The notes below the pieces were generated by a model. It made no database searches. It was given only the letters and a program-made list of their open reading frames with translations, and was not told where the DNA came from. From assembly GCA_963377175.1 (NCBI GenBank), contig CAUJNA010001499.1:1-64000 (forward strand): DNA of 64,000 nt, given 5' to 3'. This document shows positions 18,831 to 29,071 of this stretch, in pieces (position 1 is the stretch's first letter; the number at the start of each line of letters is the position of its first letter). The translations under genes and the position numbers were made by a program. This DNA is from Effrenium voratum. Its lineage: Eukaryota; Sar; Dinophyceae; Suessiales; Symbiodiniaceae.

Positions 18831-19440
18831 CAACTTGCCATTCTTTTTTTACGGGTCCAATTTTTTTTTTGCTCGGCCGCGCATCCTCCCGGCCATACGC
18901 GCACGTATGGCCGGGGAGAATAGCTTTTTGCACGGTTTCCCGATTCCCATTCTCCCCGATCATACGTGCAAGTCACATCGGGGAATGGCTTGTTTTGCGG
19001 CATGTGCCTCCTAACCCCGAAGTTTTTTGTCAGGCTGTTGTGCGTGGCGATGGCGCTGGGTCCAAGCGGCGTGTAGGAAGGCTAGGGGTGCCGAGCAGGC
19101 GAGTGTCGGGCAAGCGTACGCCGAACAGACGTTTTTTTTGCCCGCCCAGTCCACCGTTCCAGCCCGCGATTTCCGTCTTCCTTCTTCAAGAAAGCTCCTC
19201 GCCCGTGAGCTCGCGCCCGACACCGTAGTTGCGGCGCGTCCGACCTGGCCACTTCGGTTCGCAAATTCGTGAGTCTGCGCAAGAGAGGCAACATGTATTG
19301 TTTCGCCATGGCGAAATGAAGGTCGGCTTGCGTTGCTCGCTTTCTGCAGTCACAGCCTTTTAAAGTTTGAGCCTCAGAACGCATGGCTGAGAACGTCGTC
19401 GGTGTTTTTGTATGACGGGGCAGTGCCAGTGCTCGGTCCT
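18831..19440. repeat. Noncoding stretch with hairpins
   Basis: A near-perfect palindrome around GGCCATACG/CGTATGGCC lies near 18891-18914. A looser one with CCCCGAT/ATCGGGG lies near 18954-18982. Homopolymer T runs occur near 18843 and 18860. I see no convincing gene. The ORFs are short and overlap on both strands. Confidence 0.45.
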
Positions 19441-19790
19441 GGGTCGCTGGGAGTCCTCGGAGTCCCTAGGGTCCCTAGGGTAGGGTTTGCAGGGTTGCTA
19501 GGGTCCCTAAGGTCCCTCTATTCCCTAAGGTCCCTAAGGTCCCTAAGGTCCCTAAGGTAGGTCCCTGGGCCCGCCGTGCGTTGACAGGGATGAGCGCACT
19601 CTGGGGCCTTGGCGAGACGTCTGATGCACACGTGTGCAGGGACCCCAAAAACTCTAGGGACCCTAGAAACCTTAGGGAGCTTAGGGGCCCTAGGGAATGT
19701 AGGGACCCTAAAACCCAGCCGGGACCAGGGACCCCAGAGGCCCCAGTGATCCGGGACCCCAGAAACCCCCGCCCTTGAGGCCCTGGCGGC
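19440..19790. repeat. GGTCCCTAAG minisatellite with an inverted second half
   Basis: CCTAAGGTCC units (about 19497-19565) are followed about 100 bp later by complementary GGGACCCTAG and CTTAGGG units (about 19635-19720). Together they could form an imperfect stem-loop of a few hundred bases. The ORFs here are repeat products. Confidence 0.6.
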
Positions 19791-20409
19791 CCAGTGCCGA
19801 TTTCGGCTGCTTGTTTTGCAGGCAGGCCAGTTTGGTATCTCGCTTGGACTTTGATGCAGCGGCAGGATGTGGGTGAGCCAGTCTGACGGATGGACGCTGC
19901 GAAGCCTTGCAAGGCTTGTCCCGACCGACCTTCAGGCCGCGAGTGAAAAGGAGGAGGAGCACCCGTGCGTTGGTGTTGCCAAAGAAGCCAGTCAATCTTG
20001 TGTTTGCTCTGGAACTTGGCTCGAGGGTACTCATCAACACTGACACAACAACAGCTCGCAATGGTTGCCCGATGGGTCTAGTGCCAGTGCTTGAGGAATC
20101 GCAGGCCGCTCAAGCGCTTTTCGAATAGCCATGGCGATGATGCGGACCAGGACCAAAAGCCGAGGCTGGCAAGCTTGTGACGCTACCGTGCCCGCGGTAG
20201 GCAGCGGCCAGGTATGTGCCTCTGCCTTCTCGGGATTGCATTGGCGCTGCTCGTGCAGCCGAGCACGGCCTGGGTCTTGGGACACATTTTTTTCGAAGGT
20301 TTTCGGGTTTCAGGAGTCCCTTGTCGCCGCCGCCCAGGACTTTGCTCGAGGAGTTCCTGGGCTGAAGGAGCATGAAGTCCCTCCTTTGGATGTTCTTGTT
20401 TCGTGCTGA

Positions 20410-21117
20410 GTGCCAGGACAGCATATTGGCCCAGTTCTCAGAGTTGCCCGCAGGCGCAAGCAGATTGCACTTTGGCTCTTTCAGGCAAAACGGCACCCGT
20501 TGCATGCCGGAGTCGCTCGGCGCGCCGGGGCTGCGCAAGAGGACTCCTCCGACCCGAAGCCTGTTCGCATCTTTTGCCGGTTGCCGCCAGGACAACAGTG
20601 GCCAGGCCTGGGGGACACGTGCATCGGGCTTGAACGTTGGGCTTGTTGGTTGTCAGGACCGGCTCGATCTCGAGGAGGCGGCGGACCTTCAGAGAAAGCG
20701 ACGTCCCAGCTTGGCCTCGCTCAGGTGGTCGCAGAAGCCGACAGGGTGCTGGAGGACAACGGCACGGTGAAAGAGACCAAAGCCGTCTTGCGCCGCTGGA
20801 GCAGCACGTGGGTCGGGGTTGCAAGAGCGGTGAAAGTGTTGAGCTCAGGAAAAGCGCAGAAGATATATCCAGGGAAGTGGACCCTTTCAGGGAAGAAAGA
20901 CGAGTTGCAACAAAAACTGCGCGAGTTTGTGGAGGAGGCAGGACTGCGTGCTTTGTCTGAGATTCGCAAGCGGTTTTCGTGCGACGCAGGCCAAAGCAAC
21001 CAAAAAGGGCTTGGAAGAGGCCGTCGGTTCGTGCGCACAGCTGAGGTGTGTGAGTCGAGTTGGTGCAATTGGTCCGCCAGGATTCCCACAGGGCACAGGT
21101 CCAGATCTCGGCGTTGA
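20410..21117 (+). CDS. Candidate host exon(s), unknown function
   Basis: A long plus-strand frame whose second half looks protein-like: VVAEADRVLEDNGTVKETKA, then RAVKVLSSGKAQKIYPGKW and a helical ELQQKLREFVEEAGLRALSE. No family is recognised. It precedes the SAM-like and NTPase-nuclease exons in the same direction, so it may belong to the same gene. The first half is less convincing, and exact splice sites cannot be set from the sequence alone. Confidence 0.35.
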   Translation: MPGQHIGPVLRVARRRKQIALWLFQAKRHPLHAGVARRAGAAQEDSSDPKPVRIFCRLPPGQQWPGLGDTCIGLERWACWLSGPARSRGGGGPSEKATSQLGLAQVVAEADRVLEDNGTVKETKAVLRRWSSTWVGVARAVKVLSSGKAQKIYPGKWTLSGKKDELQQKLREFVEEAGLRALSEIRKRFSCDAGQSNQKGLGRGRRFVRTAEVCESSWCNWSARIPTGHRSRSRR

Positions 21118-21150
21118 TGTGATTTTTTTGCCTAAATTTCAGCTCTTGAG

Positions 21151-21630
21151 GTGACGAGCTGGCACCCTGGGCGTGGCGGAGTTGCTTCGCGCGCCAGCCC
21201 GAAGCAGGACGCTCCAATCAGCAGTTCTAAATTTGGCCGGTTGCAATCGTGCCAGGACAGTGGTGCGGAGGCCGGGGGCTCGCATGCGCCAGGCTTGGTT
21301 GTTGGTGAGTGCTGGCAGGACTGGCTCGCCAAGAGCTGCGAGGAGGTGGCGTCCTTTGGCGAGGAGGAGGTTCTCACCTGGGCCAAGGCTGTGCTGGCGG
21401 CTGGTGGTCTCAAAGGCCCTGCAGAAAACACCAAGAAAGGCATTGGCCGAGTGCTGAAGATTCTCAGCGAGAACGAGGTAACCGGCAAGTCCCTGCTGAA
21501 GCTGACGCTGGAGAAGCTGATGGCAGATGGAGTCCCACGGGGCCCAGCGGAGCTTCTGGCTGAGAAGATCCAGCTGCTGAACGAGCCCCAGGCACGGCTG
21601 GAAAATCGTTTGCTCTTGACTTTGTTCTGA
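21151..21630 (+). CDS. SAM-like domain exon of a probable Crinkler/CR gene
   Basis: An open frame whose centre reads EEEVLTWAKAVLAAGGLKGP, then TGKSLLKLTLEKLMADGV and ELLAEKIQLLNE. This follows the sterile-alpha-motif pattern: W near the start, helices, then G..LL.LT.E.L...G and a terminal I..L. SAM domains mediate protein oligomerisation. The frame runs on briefly to a stop at 21630. An AG|GC junction near 21591 could be a donor of the kind used in dinoflagellates. The next strong exon, 22811-24739, encodes a P-loop NTPase and nuclease. A fusion of the two would be a plausible header-plus-effector gene, but this is inference. Confidence 0.5.
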   Translation: MTSWHPGRGGVASRASPKQDAPISSSKFGRLQSCQDSGAEAGGSHAPGLVVGECWQDWLAKSCEEVASFGEEEVLTWAKAVLAAGGLKGPAENTKKGIGRVLKILSENEVTGKSLLKLTLEKLMADGVPRGPAELLAEKIQLLNEPQARLENRLLLTLF

Positions 21631-22450
21631 GACGTGCAGTGGGTCGTTGTGTGCGGTTTTGATTTCCCCCCCGGTTCCAATGGGGCTGCCCTGATCAACA
21701 TCCACAGAACCAGGAAATCCCAAGATTACATGTGTGCAGATTGCGGCGCTTCCTGTCGTTGGCAGGCTCGGTAGGGACCCCCCATGAACGGATGGTTGCC
21801 TTTCCTTGTTGGAGGTCGGTCATTCCTGCTGGTCGACATTGATTGAGACGTGCCGTTGATCGTTGTGAGTGATTTCGCGCTTGCCCCCAGCCTGCTTTTG
21901 AAAGAGCAAGACCTGCCCGTCTGCCGGGGAGAGGGAGGGCAAACTCTGACGTCTTTGCACCCATTGGGGTCCTTGCTGCTGCAGGCACAAGTGCATTCTA
22001 TGAATGTTCTCTTTGATCTCCCTGGCGGTGTTCTTGCCCATGTTTTGCCCGTTTTGCTGCCATTCCATCCCGTTCTGTTGTTCATTTTTCTCCGTACCTG
22101 TTCATATCTGCCTGATTTGGTGTGAGTGTTTAGCGCAAAACTATCAAACAGTCGAGGGGGAACCCGCAAATATTGAAGAGCCTGCTGTTCCAGTCGCCTG
22201 CCTTTTGAAGAGCAAGACCTACCCTTCTGCCATGGTCGTTGCTGCTGCAGACACAATGCAATCCGAAGGTTAAATTTTGTTCCGACAGCACGAGCATGGA
22301 GGAGATGGCTAAAGTGTGCACAATGTATTTCTGCTGCCGGGTGACGTTGAGACGTGCCGTTTGACGTTTTGTGTGGTTTTGATTTCCCCCGTGGAAATGC
22401 TTTCAGTGGGGCTGCCCTGATCACATCCACAGAACCTGAACGGGGTTCCT
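21631..22450. repeat. Interspersed direct repeats between exons
   Basis: A segment of about 90 bp with TGGTTTTGATTTCCCCC and GGGGCTGCCCTGATCA(A)CATCCACAGAACC occurs near 21650-21715 and again near 22370-22435. A second repeated motif, CTTTTGAAAGAGCAAGACCT (a variant in the second copy), occurs near 21895 and 22203. Neither is coding in a recognisable way. They could be intronic duplications. Confidence 0.5.
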
Positions 22451-22810
22451 GGGAACTCAGTGGTTTTGCTCAGCGTGGAGCCCCACAAAAGGATTGTTGA
22501 GCTGAACCGCGCATCTCCCGCTTTGCTTTCATGGGCAGTGTTCCTGCTGGAAAATTTGGTTTTGTTTCGGTTTTGGTACCCGTGTGTTCCTCGCTTTCCT
22601 AGTGCTCGGCTTTCGCACTAAGTACCCATGCTTCTTTGTGGAGTGTTGTGAATGGTTAGCGTTTTGCAATACATGAATCAGTGGGAAGGAACCTGCTAGT
22701 CATCGATTTTCTCACCAATTGCCGATGCGTGTTTGGTTTGTTGCGATTGTTTGTCCTTCCCAGCATTCCCTCATGCATAGCCACCTCAAATTTGGGCACC
22801 TTCCGCGCAG

Positions 22811-24739
22811 GTTGAGCTCCCTCGTTTTAACGCCGCAGATCTCTCGGACTTGGAAGACCGCTTTTTGAACCGCCGAATCAACAACAAGAATGAGAGGCCT
22901 TTTGAGGAAAGAGAGGCGGTTGTTGAGAGTGTTGTGGAGCAAATGGAGGAGATCCAAAGGAAACAGACCAACAAGCCGACGGTCTTGGCCTTGTACAGCC
23001 CGCGGGGCACCGGCAAGACATCGCTCATTCGTCATTTGGCGAAGGTCTCAAACTTTTCCGAAAGTCGACGGTGCGGGCGGCTCTTGGTATTTGATGCGCA
23101 AGAAATTCCAGAGTTATCGTCGCAGGAAGATGCCGGTTGGATTGCTTCTGCCATCGTCGTGTGGCACCTGTCACAGTTGTTGCACGGGTACAGCATTGAA
23201 GTGAGTGGGCTCGTGGTGAGTTTTCAGCGCATGGAGTTCATTGCAGCGCTGAAGGCCGTCAAGCGTGTATCGACACCAAATGAGGGACGCAGCAGCTTTG
23301 AAGTTTGGCTTGGCTCATTTTGTCAAGAAAGGAAGGATGTCTTCGAGCAGTGGCTTCTGGTGACGGCTGCAGCCTTCAATGCAACACCAGCCTGCCCTTG
23401 CTTACTGTTCCTCGATCAGGCAGAGCTGCTTGTGAACAGAAAGGTCGATGAACTGAGCCAACATCGTGGACAGAAATCGGTCTTCACCCAAATATTGAGC
23501 CGATTCCCGCAGGGGCTTGGCATGTTTTCCGCAGGCACAGTCAATATCCTGCAAGATAGGCCATCCGACGAGTACACCATGCTGAAGGTCCAGAAAGCTC
23601 CAGCTCTAGAGCCATTGTCACTGCAAGCTGCCAGACGAGCCATGAAAGGCTGGAGGGGTACGCAGTACCAGGAGGAGGAATTCAACAACATTTACCTCTT
23701 CTCTGCCGGGGTACCCCGGCTTTTGGAGGTGGCTTTCCAGACCAGGGGTGAGTTGGCATCAACTGCTCAGGTTGCACTCAACGCCATGTCGAATGAGTTC
23801 GAAAGCTCGTACGCGGATGCAGCGCCTTATTTCGCTGAGCCCAAAGTGGCTTTGTCGTTGGTTCTTTGCTCGGCGGTTCGATGGCCTGCAGAAGGCAACC
23901 AGTTTGTGCCCGGAACCTCACTAAGGTGGTCAGACATCTTCAGGGCAGGAGCAGCGTTTCCAAAGAACAAGTCCGTGCTGGTTCCACGGCTGTGGTGGTG
24001 TAAGGATACCAATGTCAAAGACGCCCTCCAAAACGACTTGAAACAGCGAAACATTTCGTTGGAAGGGCTCCTGCCAGATTTGCTGAATTACTTGAAAAGG
24101 GGCGCCACTGAAAGGGGGCGCCCTTGGGAAGAGCTGGTGGCCAATTCCCTGGCTGCGCGCTTCCACCTTCACTGCATAGCAAGAAATCTGAGTGCTAACG
24201 TCACCTGGATCCCGTTTTTGGAGATCTACCCTACGGAGGATCTGCACTTGCGAGCTGTCTTGGAGCCGTTCGAAGTTTGCTGGAGTGATGGTGTGGAATA
24301 CCCGACGGACAATGAAGCTAGTGTCGAAAGCAAGGTCGGGAAGGCCATCAAGTCCAACCGGAATATCAAGAATGCTCACCACGACCTTTTGATCCCTGTG
24401 AAGCGGAAGGCGACTCCTATGCTCGAATTCATTGCAGTGCAATGCTGCTATGGGTTGCTGAAGAACGCAAGTCAGCTGTCCAAATCATGCCAGGACAAGA
24501 CTAGGAAGCCTCGGAAGGGCAGGAAGGGAGCGCAGGGCAGGAAGCCTCAAAAGGAGGAGCACAGAGACGACCTTGCAGACATGGCAAATGCGTTGCTCCA
24601 GATTTGCAGCACATGTGAAGACGGCAGACAAAAATTTCAGGACGGCTCTTCCTGGGCCAAACGCCAACAGGAGAAGAGATACTCTCTCATGAGTTGTAGG
24701 TGTATAATCCCAGAGATGGACGTGTTGCAGCTGCTGTGA
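22811..24739 (+). CDS. CR-type (Crinkler-like) P-loop NTPase fused to a restriction-endonuclease-fold nuclease
   Basis: An uninterrupted frame of about 640 codons. A plausible splice acceptor (CCGCGCAG at 22810) opens it, because the first in-frame start-like codon is TTG at 22850 and the upstream stop is at 22778. Walker A is SPRGTGKTSLIRHL near residue 50. Walker B is CLLFLDQAELL near 185, and MFSAGTV is a sensor-like strand. The C-terminal third holds a PD-(D/E)xK-type nuclease: a helix with WEELVANSLAARFHLH (Glu), then HDLLIPVKRKATPMLEFIAV with D and ExxxxQ positions. A Lys/Arg-rich tail (TRKPRKGRKGAQGRKPQK) could be a nuclear localisation signal. Such NTPase-nuclease proteins act as effectors or in genome conflict in protists. 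A SAM-like exon lies upstream. Confidence 0.65.
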   Translation, partial: VELPRFNAADLSDLEDRFLNRRINNKNERPFEEREAVVESVVEQMEEIQRKQTNKPTVLALYSPRGTGKTSLIRHLAKVSNFSESRRCGRLLVFDAQEIPELSSQEDAGWIASAIVVWHLSQLLHGYSIEVSGLVVSFQRMEFIAALKAVKRVSTPNEGRSSFEVWLGSFCQERKDVFEQWLLVTAAAFNATPACPCLLFLDQAELLVNRKVDELSQHRGQKSVFTQILSRFPQGLGMFSAGTVNILQDRPSDEYTMLKVQKAPALEPLSLQAARRAMKGWRGTQYQEEEFNNIYLFSAGVPRLLEVAFQTRGELASTAQVALNAMSNEFESSYADAAPYFAEPKVALSLVLCSAVRWPAEGNQFVPGTSLRWSDIFRAGAAFPKNKSVLVPRLWWCKDTNVKDALQNDLKQRNISLEGLLPDLLNYLKRGATERGRPWEELVANSLAARFHLHCIARNLSANVTWIPFLEIYPTEDLHLRAVLEPFEVCWSDGVEYPTDNEASVESKVGKAIKSNRNIKNAHHDLLIPVKRKATPMLEFIAVQCCYGLLKNASQLSKSCQDKTRKPRKGRKGAQGRKPQKEEHRDDLADMANALLQICSTCEDGRQKFQDGSSWAKRQQEKRYSLMSCRCIIPEMDVLQLL

Positions 24740-25715
24740 GTGCAAAAGCGCGCAAGAGAGAGCAAAGAAAGGGAAGAGAAGGGAAGGGAAGATTCTTTCC
24801 TGTAAACAAGCCTGCTAGTTTCACTCATACTAAACGGATATGTGATCAAGTATGTGTTTCCATGCCTTGAAGACGCTTCAACATGCAGCAACTCGAAGAG
24901 GGCCAGCTGTGCTATGTTCTTGGTAATAGTAATTGCTGACGTTTATTTTGATGCAGCGCTTCTCGGATGATTTGAACAGATTTTTTTGCCACAAGTGCCT
25001 CTCAAGAAACGTGGCTCAAATTGCGATTGCAGCAGGTGGTTTTTGCCAGTCGCAATGACGCGATCGGGGAAGGGATATTGTGTTGTTGCGCGGTGACGAC
25101 AACAAACGCGTTGTGAGGTTCTTGCTGGGGGTTAGCTTCGCCATGTTTGTGGCACAACCCCTTCTTGTGAGGAAGTGCAACGGGACACAACTTTCCAACG
25201 TTTTGTCCCAAAATGTGGAACAACAAGCAAAAACACACTTGAGGGCAAGCCCTGTTCAATGAAAGCGCAAGGAACCGCCTTTGTAGCGCCCAACAAGCCG
25301 AAGAAGCCGTCCTTGCTATGTTGTTGCATTGGTTGGTTCTTTGCGTATTTGCGGGTTGTTTGGCTGCTCAAGAGAAAGATTAGGGAGAGGAAAACCTTTT
25401 GCAGATGGTGTCGTGCTGGATTGTTTCCATGGTTCCCGGCTCCTGTAGTTTGAGCTGGCTGTAGGATTGTTGCAGAAGGATGAGCTCATGTGATCGCCAG
25501 TGCTGGTGCGTTGGGGTATTTTGACCAACAGGGCAACTCAGTACACAAGTCACTGCAGCTTCTCTTGCTTCCAGCAAACGGCCCAGCAGAAAAGGCACAC
25601 TTGCCGTGCGCAAATGAGATCGCCCCGCGGAGCTGGCCCCATTGTTTCTTCTTGTCAATGCCCCCTCTCCGGCAGTGGCTTTCCAGCCCACCTTTGCTTT
25701 TGGTCTTGTCACTGA
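24740..25715. other. Intergenic or intronic, no clear gene
   Basis: Only short overlapping ORFs are present. A purine-rich tract (AAGAGAAGGGAAGGGAAG) lies near 24770-24790. A segment just before the next gene contains a possible intron, with GTGAGCAGG near 25720 and CCTTCAG near 25763. No repeat or RNA gene was recognised. Confidence 0.4.
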
Positions 25716-27301
25716 GAAGGTGAGCAGGTCGTCACTGCCAAGGACTTCAATCTCGCTGCTTGCTTGCGACCTTCAGATGGTGACCGACCCAAAAGGTTCC
25801 TAGAGCTGGACTCTTGCGTTGATGACTGCATGCAGGCAGTCCAGGACAATCTGCCACTGGTCACAAAGAGTACGAAGCCGCAAGTGCCTCCTGCCATGCT
25901 CTCCCGCTGCATGCGCGGCGGCAAGACAATAATGCTTCGCAAGGTCTTTGACAGGCTGAAGAAGGAGGAGAAACTCCCCATTTTCATCAGCTTCAACGGG
26001 GATTCGCTCGTCTACAAGCTCGATGGCGAAAAGGTACTGGACACTATGCTGAGGGCCATTGCTGTGAGTCTAATGAAGAACAAGCCCGCAGACAAGAAAG
26101 ATGCAGAGCCGGTGCGCTGCAGCGAGAAACCCTTGAAGGCATATCTGGCGGACAAGCAGGACGTCGTCCTCGTCGTGGATGAGCTGAACGTCTTGCTCAA
26201 AGCCAATCCAACCGATGGCCACCAAGATGTGGGGAGATTCCTGCGAGAGATGTTCCTTGACCCTGCAGGACGACACCTCGTGTTCAGCACCCACATCCCC
26301 ACCAGCGCTGGCCTCGATCAAGTCTTGGGCCTTGGGCAAGGGCGCAGGAAGCTCTCGTACCGCGATCCCCATAAAAATGCCCAGGTGCGCTGAGGTGCAG
26401 AGGCTGAGAGGCATGCACCCGAACTGCGCGGCCTTGACGCCGTTGGAGGCCGTCTATTTCGGCTACATCCCGTCCCTGATCTACTCGGTCAAGACGGGGG
26501 ACTTGGACCTGAAGGAGCGGTTCCGGGAGATCATACCTGCTGCAGAGTCGGAGCTCCCAATCCTGGCAAAGTCTTTCCTGTCAGAGTCTTTCCTGTCAGA
26601 GTTGTTCACTGGCGAGCGGGGTCCAGACCACGATCCAGTGCGAGCCTTCGATGCCCTCACTGAATCCCCCAAAAGGGGGCAGATCCGGTGAATTCTTGCC
26701 TATGTGGGACAGATATGCTGCCACCTGGGTTGGAAACAGGTTGGTGCATGGATCGAGGAGCTCCCGAGCTGGTCGGGAAAGGTTGAGAGCGGCCAAGACT
26801 GGGAGACCGTGTTGCTGGTCGTTCTGTGCCTTCGATGCTATGAGGCCAAGTACAGCGAGCCCCACGAGCTGCTGGGACTGGCAAAAGGGGCTCTACGGCC
26901 CGCTGCGGTGTATGTGGAGAAGGTGCCGCAGGAAAATTCTACCAACCAAGAAGTCATACTGGCCTGGTGGAAGGGGCAGCCGATCGACACATACCCCTAT
27001 AGCGGTGCTGTCGCCCACTTTTTCTAAAACGGAAATCGTGGACGCCATGTGGGTGTATCAAAAGGATGCAACGGCCAGTTGCCTGGTGAGGGGCATGCAA
27101 GCCAAACTAGGCAGCGCCTACCCGAAGCAGGATATGCCCCTTGGCATGCTGGGGTTGCTGTTCCGTGGCCAGGCACCGGACACCACCCGTAACTTGGAAA
27201 GGCAGCGGTGGAAGTATCTAACTGCGAGCGAGATTCAGAGTTTTCTGGGCAAATCTTTGACGGCTGCTTGTCCCGCTCACTGGCCCAACGTGAAACCATG
27301 A
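25716..27301 (+). pseudogene. Crinkler-family (CRN) NTPase, frameshifted copy
   Basis: Three frames joined end to end carry one Crinkler-type protein. Frame A (to 26393) has the variant Walker A CMRGGKTIMLRKVFDRL, IFISFNGDS, Walker B VVLVVDELNVLL and HLVFSTHIPTS. After a shift near 26370, frame B has MHPNCAALTPLEAVYFGYIP followed by SLIYS, typical of the family. An in-frame TGA at 26689-26691 interrupts it, and it resumes with GAWIEELPSWSGKVESGQDW and VLCLRC. After a shift near 27015, frame C ends at 27301. One nonsense codon and two shifts in about 1.6 kb indicate a pseudogene, unless small introns are hidden. Crinklers are nucleus-directed effector-like NTPases known from oomycetes and other protists. 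Confidence 0.7.
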
Positions 27302-28124
27302 GCCCTGACAGCGTTGTGTCTTCCTTGTCTCAGAGCTTTTTGGTACAGCGTATTCAGTTTCGTGGCAAAGCAGATTGAAGCCAGAGATGTAATCACAGAC
27401 AAAAGCTTGTCAGACCGCGTGCGTGCCACTGGCAAGCCTGGAGTGAGTGTCATGGGAATGTGGGAGACGTTTTTTCCTTTTGGTATCCTTTTACAACCAA
27501 CCAGAAACGGCATCTCCAATTTTGAGACAAACCCACATCCAAGTTCTCGGGTCATTTGTTGATCATGGTGAGCAATATTTTTTCCAATTAGCATATTGGC
27601 CCCAAGTTGGTACAGTGACAATTAGCCGGCCAGATCAGGGCCTTGGGCATCGTTGATTACACTTGCAGACTCCACCAGCTGAATTGGGGCTAACATGCAG
27701 TTTTATTTTCAGGAAATGTTACACACTAAACACCGCCTGATTCCCAGTTGTTCAGTGGCCCTTCAAAAAAACGATTCCGTATTTTTGAATTGGTGTACAT
27801 GTTGAAAGGGAAGCAGCCGTAGAAGAACCACTAGACAACTGGAGATTTGTTCGCCAAGATCGCAGAACCAACAGTGTGGTCTTTTCAAAGGGCTGTGCGA
27901 TTCGGTTCTGGACCCACCAAATAATTGGCCATCCGTGCCCTGATAGTGCCAGAACTTGGGCGGGCCGAGCCAGCCAAAGAGGCTTTGTCCAGCTAGACGC
28001 GACCAGCAAATGGGAACATTTTGTCATAGTAGTTAGAGTGGTCCTTGCCCGCGTGTGCATTTAATTTTTGTCCTTCAGTGGTTTGGTCTGTTAACAAACA
28101 TTCGCAATCGCTGTTGCTCGTTAC
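27302..28124. other. Intergenic, no clear gene
   Basis: AT-richer DNA without a convincing ORF, RNA gene or repeat. It separates the Crinkler pseudogene from the viral block. Confidence 0.4.
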
Positions 28125-28129
28125 GAGTT

Positions 28130-28795
28130 TGACTTTGATCGAGCCCCTCCAACCTTTGTTTTGATCGTCCAACGTCCAGTCTCAGGGGGGGGTGGCAGTA
28201 GGGTCTCCTGGCCCTCGGTGCTCCGGACGGTCATTGAGTCCACGGCCCGCAGTTGCTGCATGTCGCTGTACTGTGGGTTGAAGCTCCTCGCCGCGTTCGT
28301 TGGTGCTCGGAAAGCCCCTGCGTCCTCCACGGCCTTGATGCGCCGGTCCGTGAGGTCCTTGTTGTGCTGGAACTTGTCGGCGTTCCTGTAGAAGCCGGAG
28401 CTCGGTGGCCAGCTGCTTCTCCACATTTTCGGGGGTGCCGTATACCGTCTCGTGTGGCCGGGCGTTGCAGGCCCCCGCGGCTCGCTCAGAGTGGTCGCTC
28501 CACTACCCGCGCTTGCGGGCCACGCGCGTGGCCAGGTCCTGGATGCCCCGGTCCACAATGGCCGTACGTTGCAATCGGCGTGGCGAAGTCGCTGCCCAGG
28601 TCGTTCGTGACCACGAAGTTCTTGTCATCCCCCACCAGCTCCTGCGTGGCGCGCTTGGTGGCCTGGCCGACCGTCTTGGCGTTCTTGTTGAGCACAGCCT
28701 CCACAGCAGCCTCCCGGATACAGACGTCCATGACCACCAGGCGTACCTGGTCTTCCCTCGGGTGTTCTGGCTGAAGTCGAGCCGTGCTCCACACT
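28130..28795 (-). pseudogene. Retrovirus-type (rve) integrase of a polinton-like virus, C-terminal two thirds
   Basis: On the minus strand, RGKTRYA leads by a one-base shift to VVMDVCIREAAVEAVLNKNA, then FVVTNDLGSDF (the second catalytic Asp). It then jumps to AIVDRGIQDLATRVARKRG, a TAG stop, and WSDHSERAAGACNARPHETV followed by YGTPENVEKQLATE. After another shift it ends with NADKFQHNKDLTDRRIKAVE. The order matches integrases that insert polintons and polinton-like viruses: D, D, acidic residue, then a W...YN..PH...YGTPE-like block. The spacer between the second and third acidic residues has been deleted. The third is Asp (AIVDR) rather than the usual Glu. The N-terminal part is replaced by fibre-gene sequence at the DFS codons near 28788. 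Confidence 0.65.
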
Positions 28796-29071
28796 CCCTG
28801 CGTGGCCGTGCCGAGGAAGGTGCCGGTGACGCCCACGTAGTCGTTGTCGGCCGCACTGACGTACATCACCAGGTACTGGCGGCAGCCGAAGGAGAAGCGC
28901 CTCCCGGGCGTCAGAAGGCCAAGGCGCTCAGGGTCATGGCGTAGCCCTCCAGCTCGAAGCCGCCCGCCGTGAAGCTGGCCGAGTGTTGGAGCGCACCAGG
29001 AAGTTGCCCCAGCGTGGTCAGGGTGGGCTCCAACAGCACCTCACCCAGGGTGGCCAGCGTGACGTCGTCGG
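28796..29071 (-). pseudogene. Fibre-gene fragment spliced between helicase and integrase
   Basis: The minus strand reads DDVTLATLGEVLLEPTLTTL, then FELEGYAMTLSALAF and MYVSAADNDYVGVTGTFLGT followed by QGVWSTARLDFS. This is nearly the sequence of the second beta-sandwich repeat of the fibre gene at 43090-43455. It joins helicase sequence on one side (near 29071) and integrase sequence on the other (near 28788), so it is a chimeric junction and not an independent gene. Confidence 0.7.
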
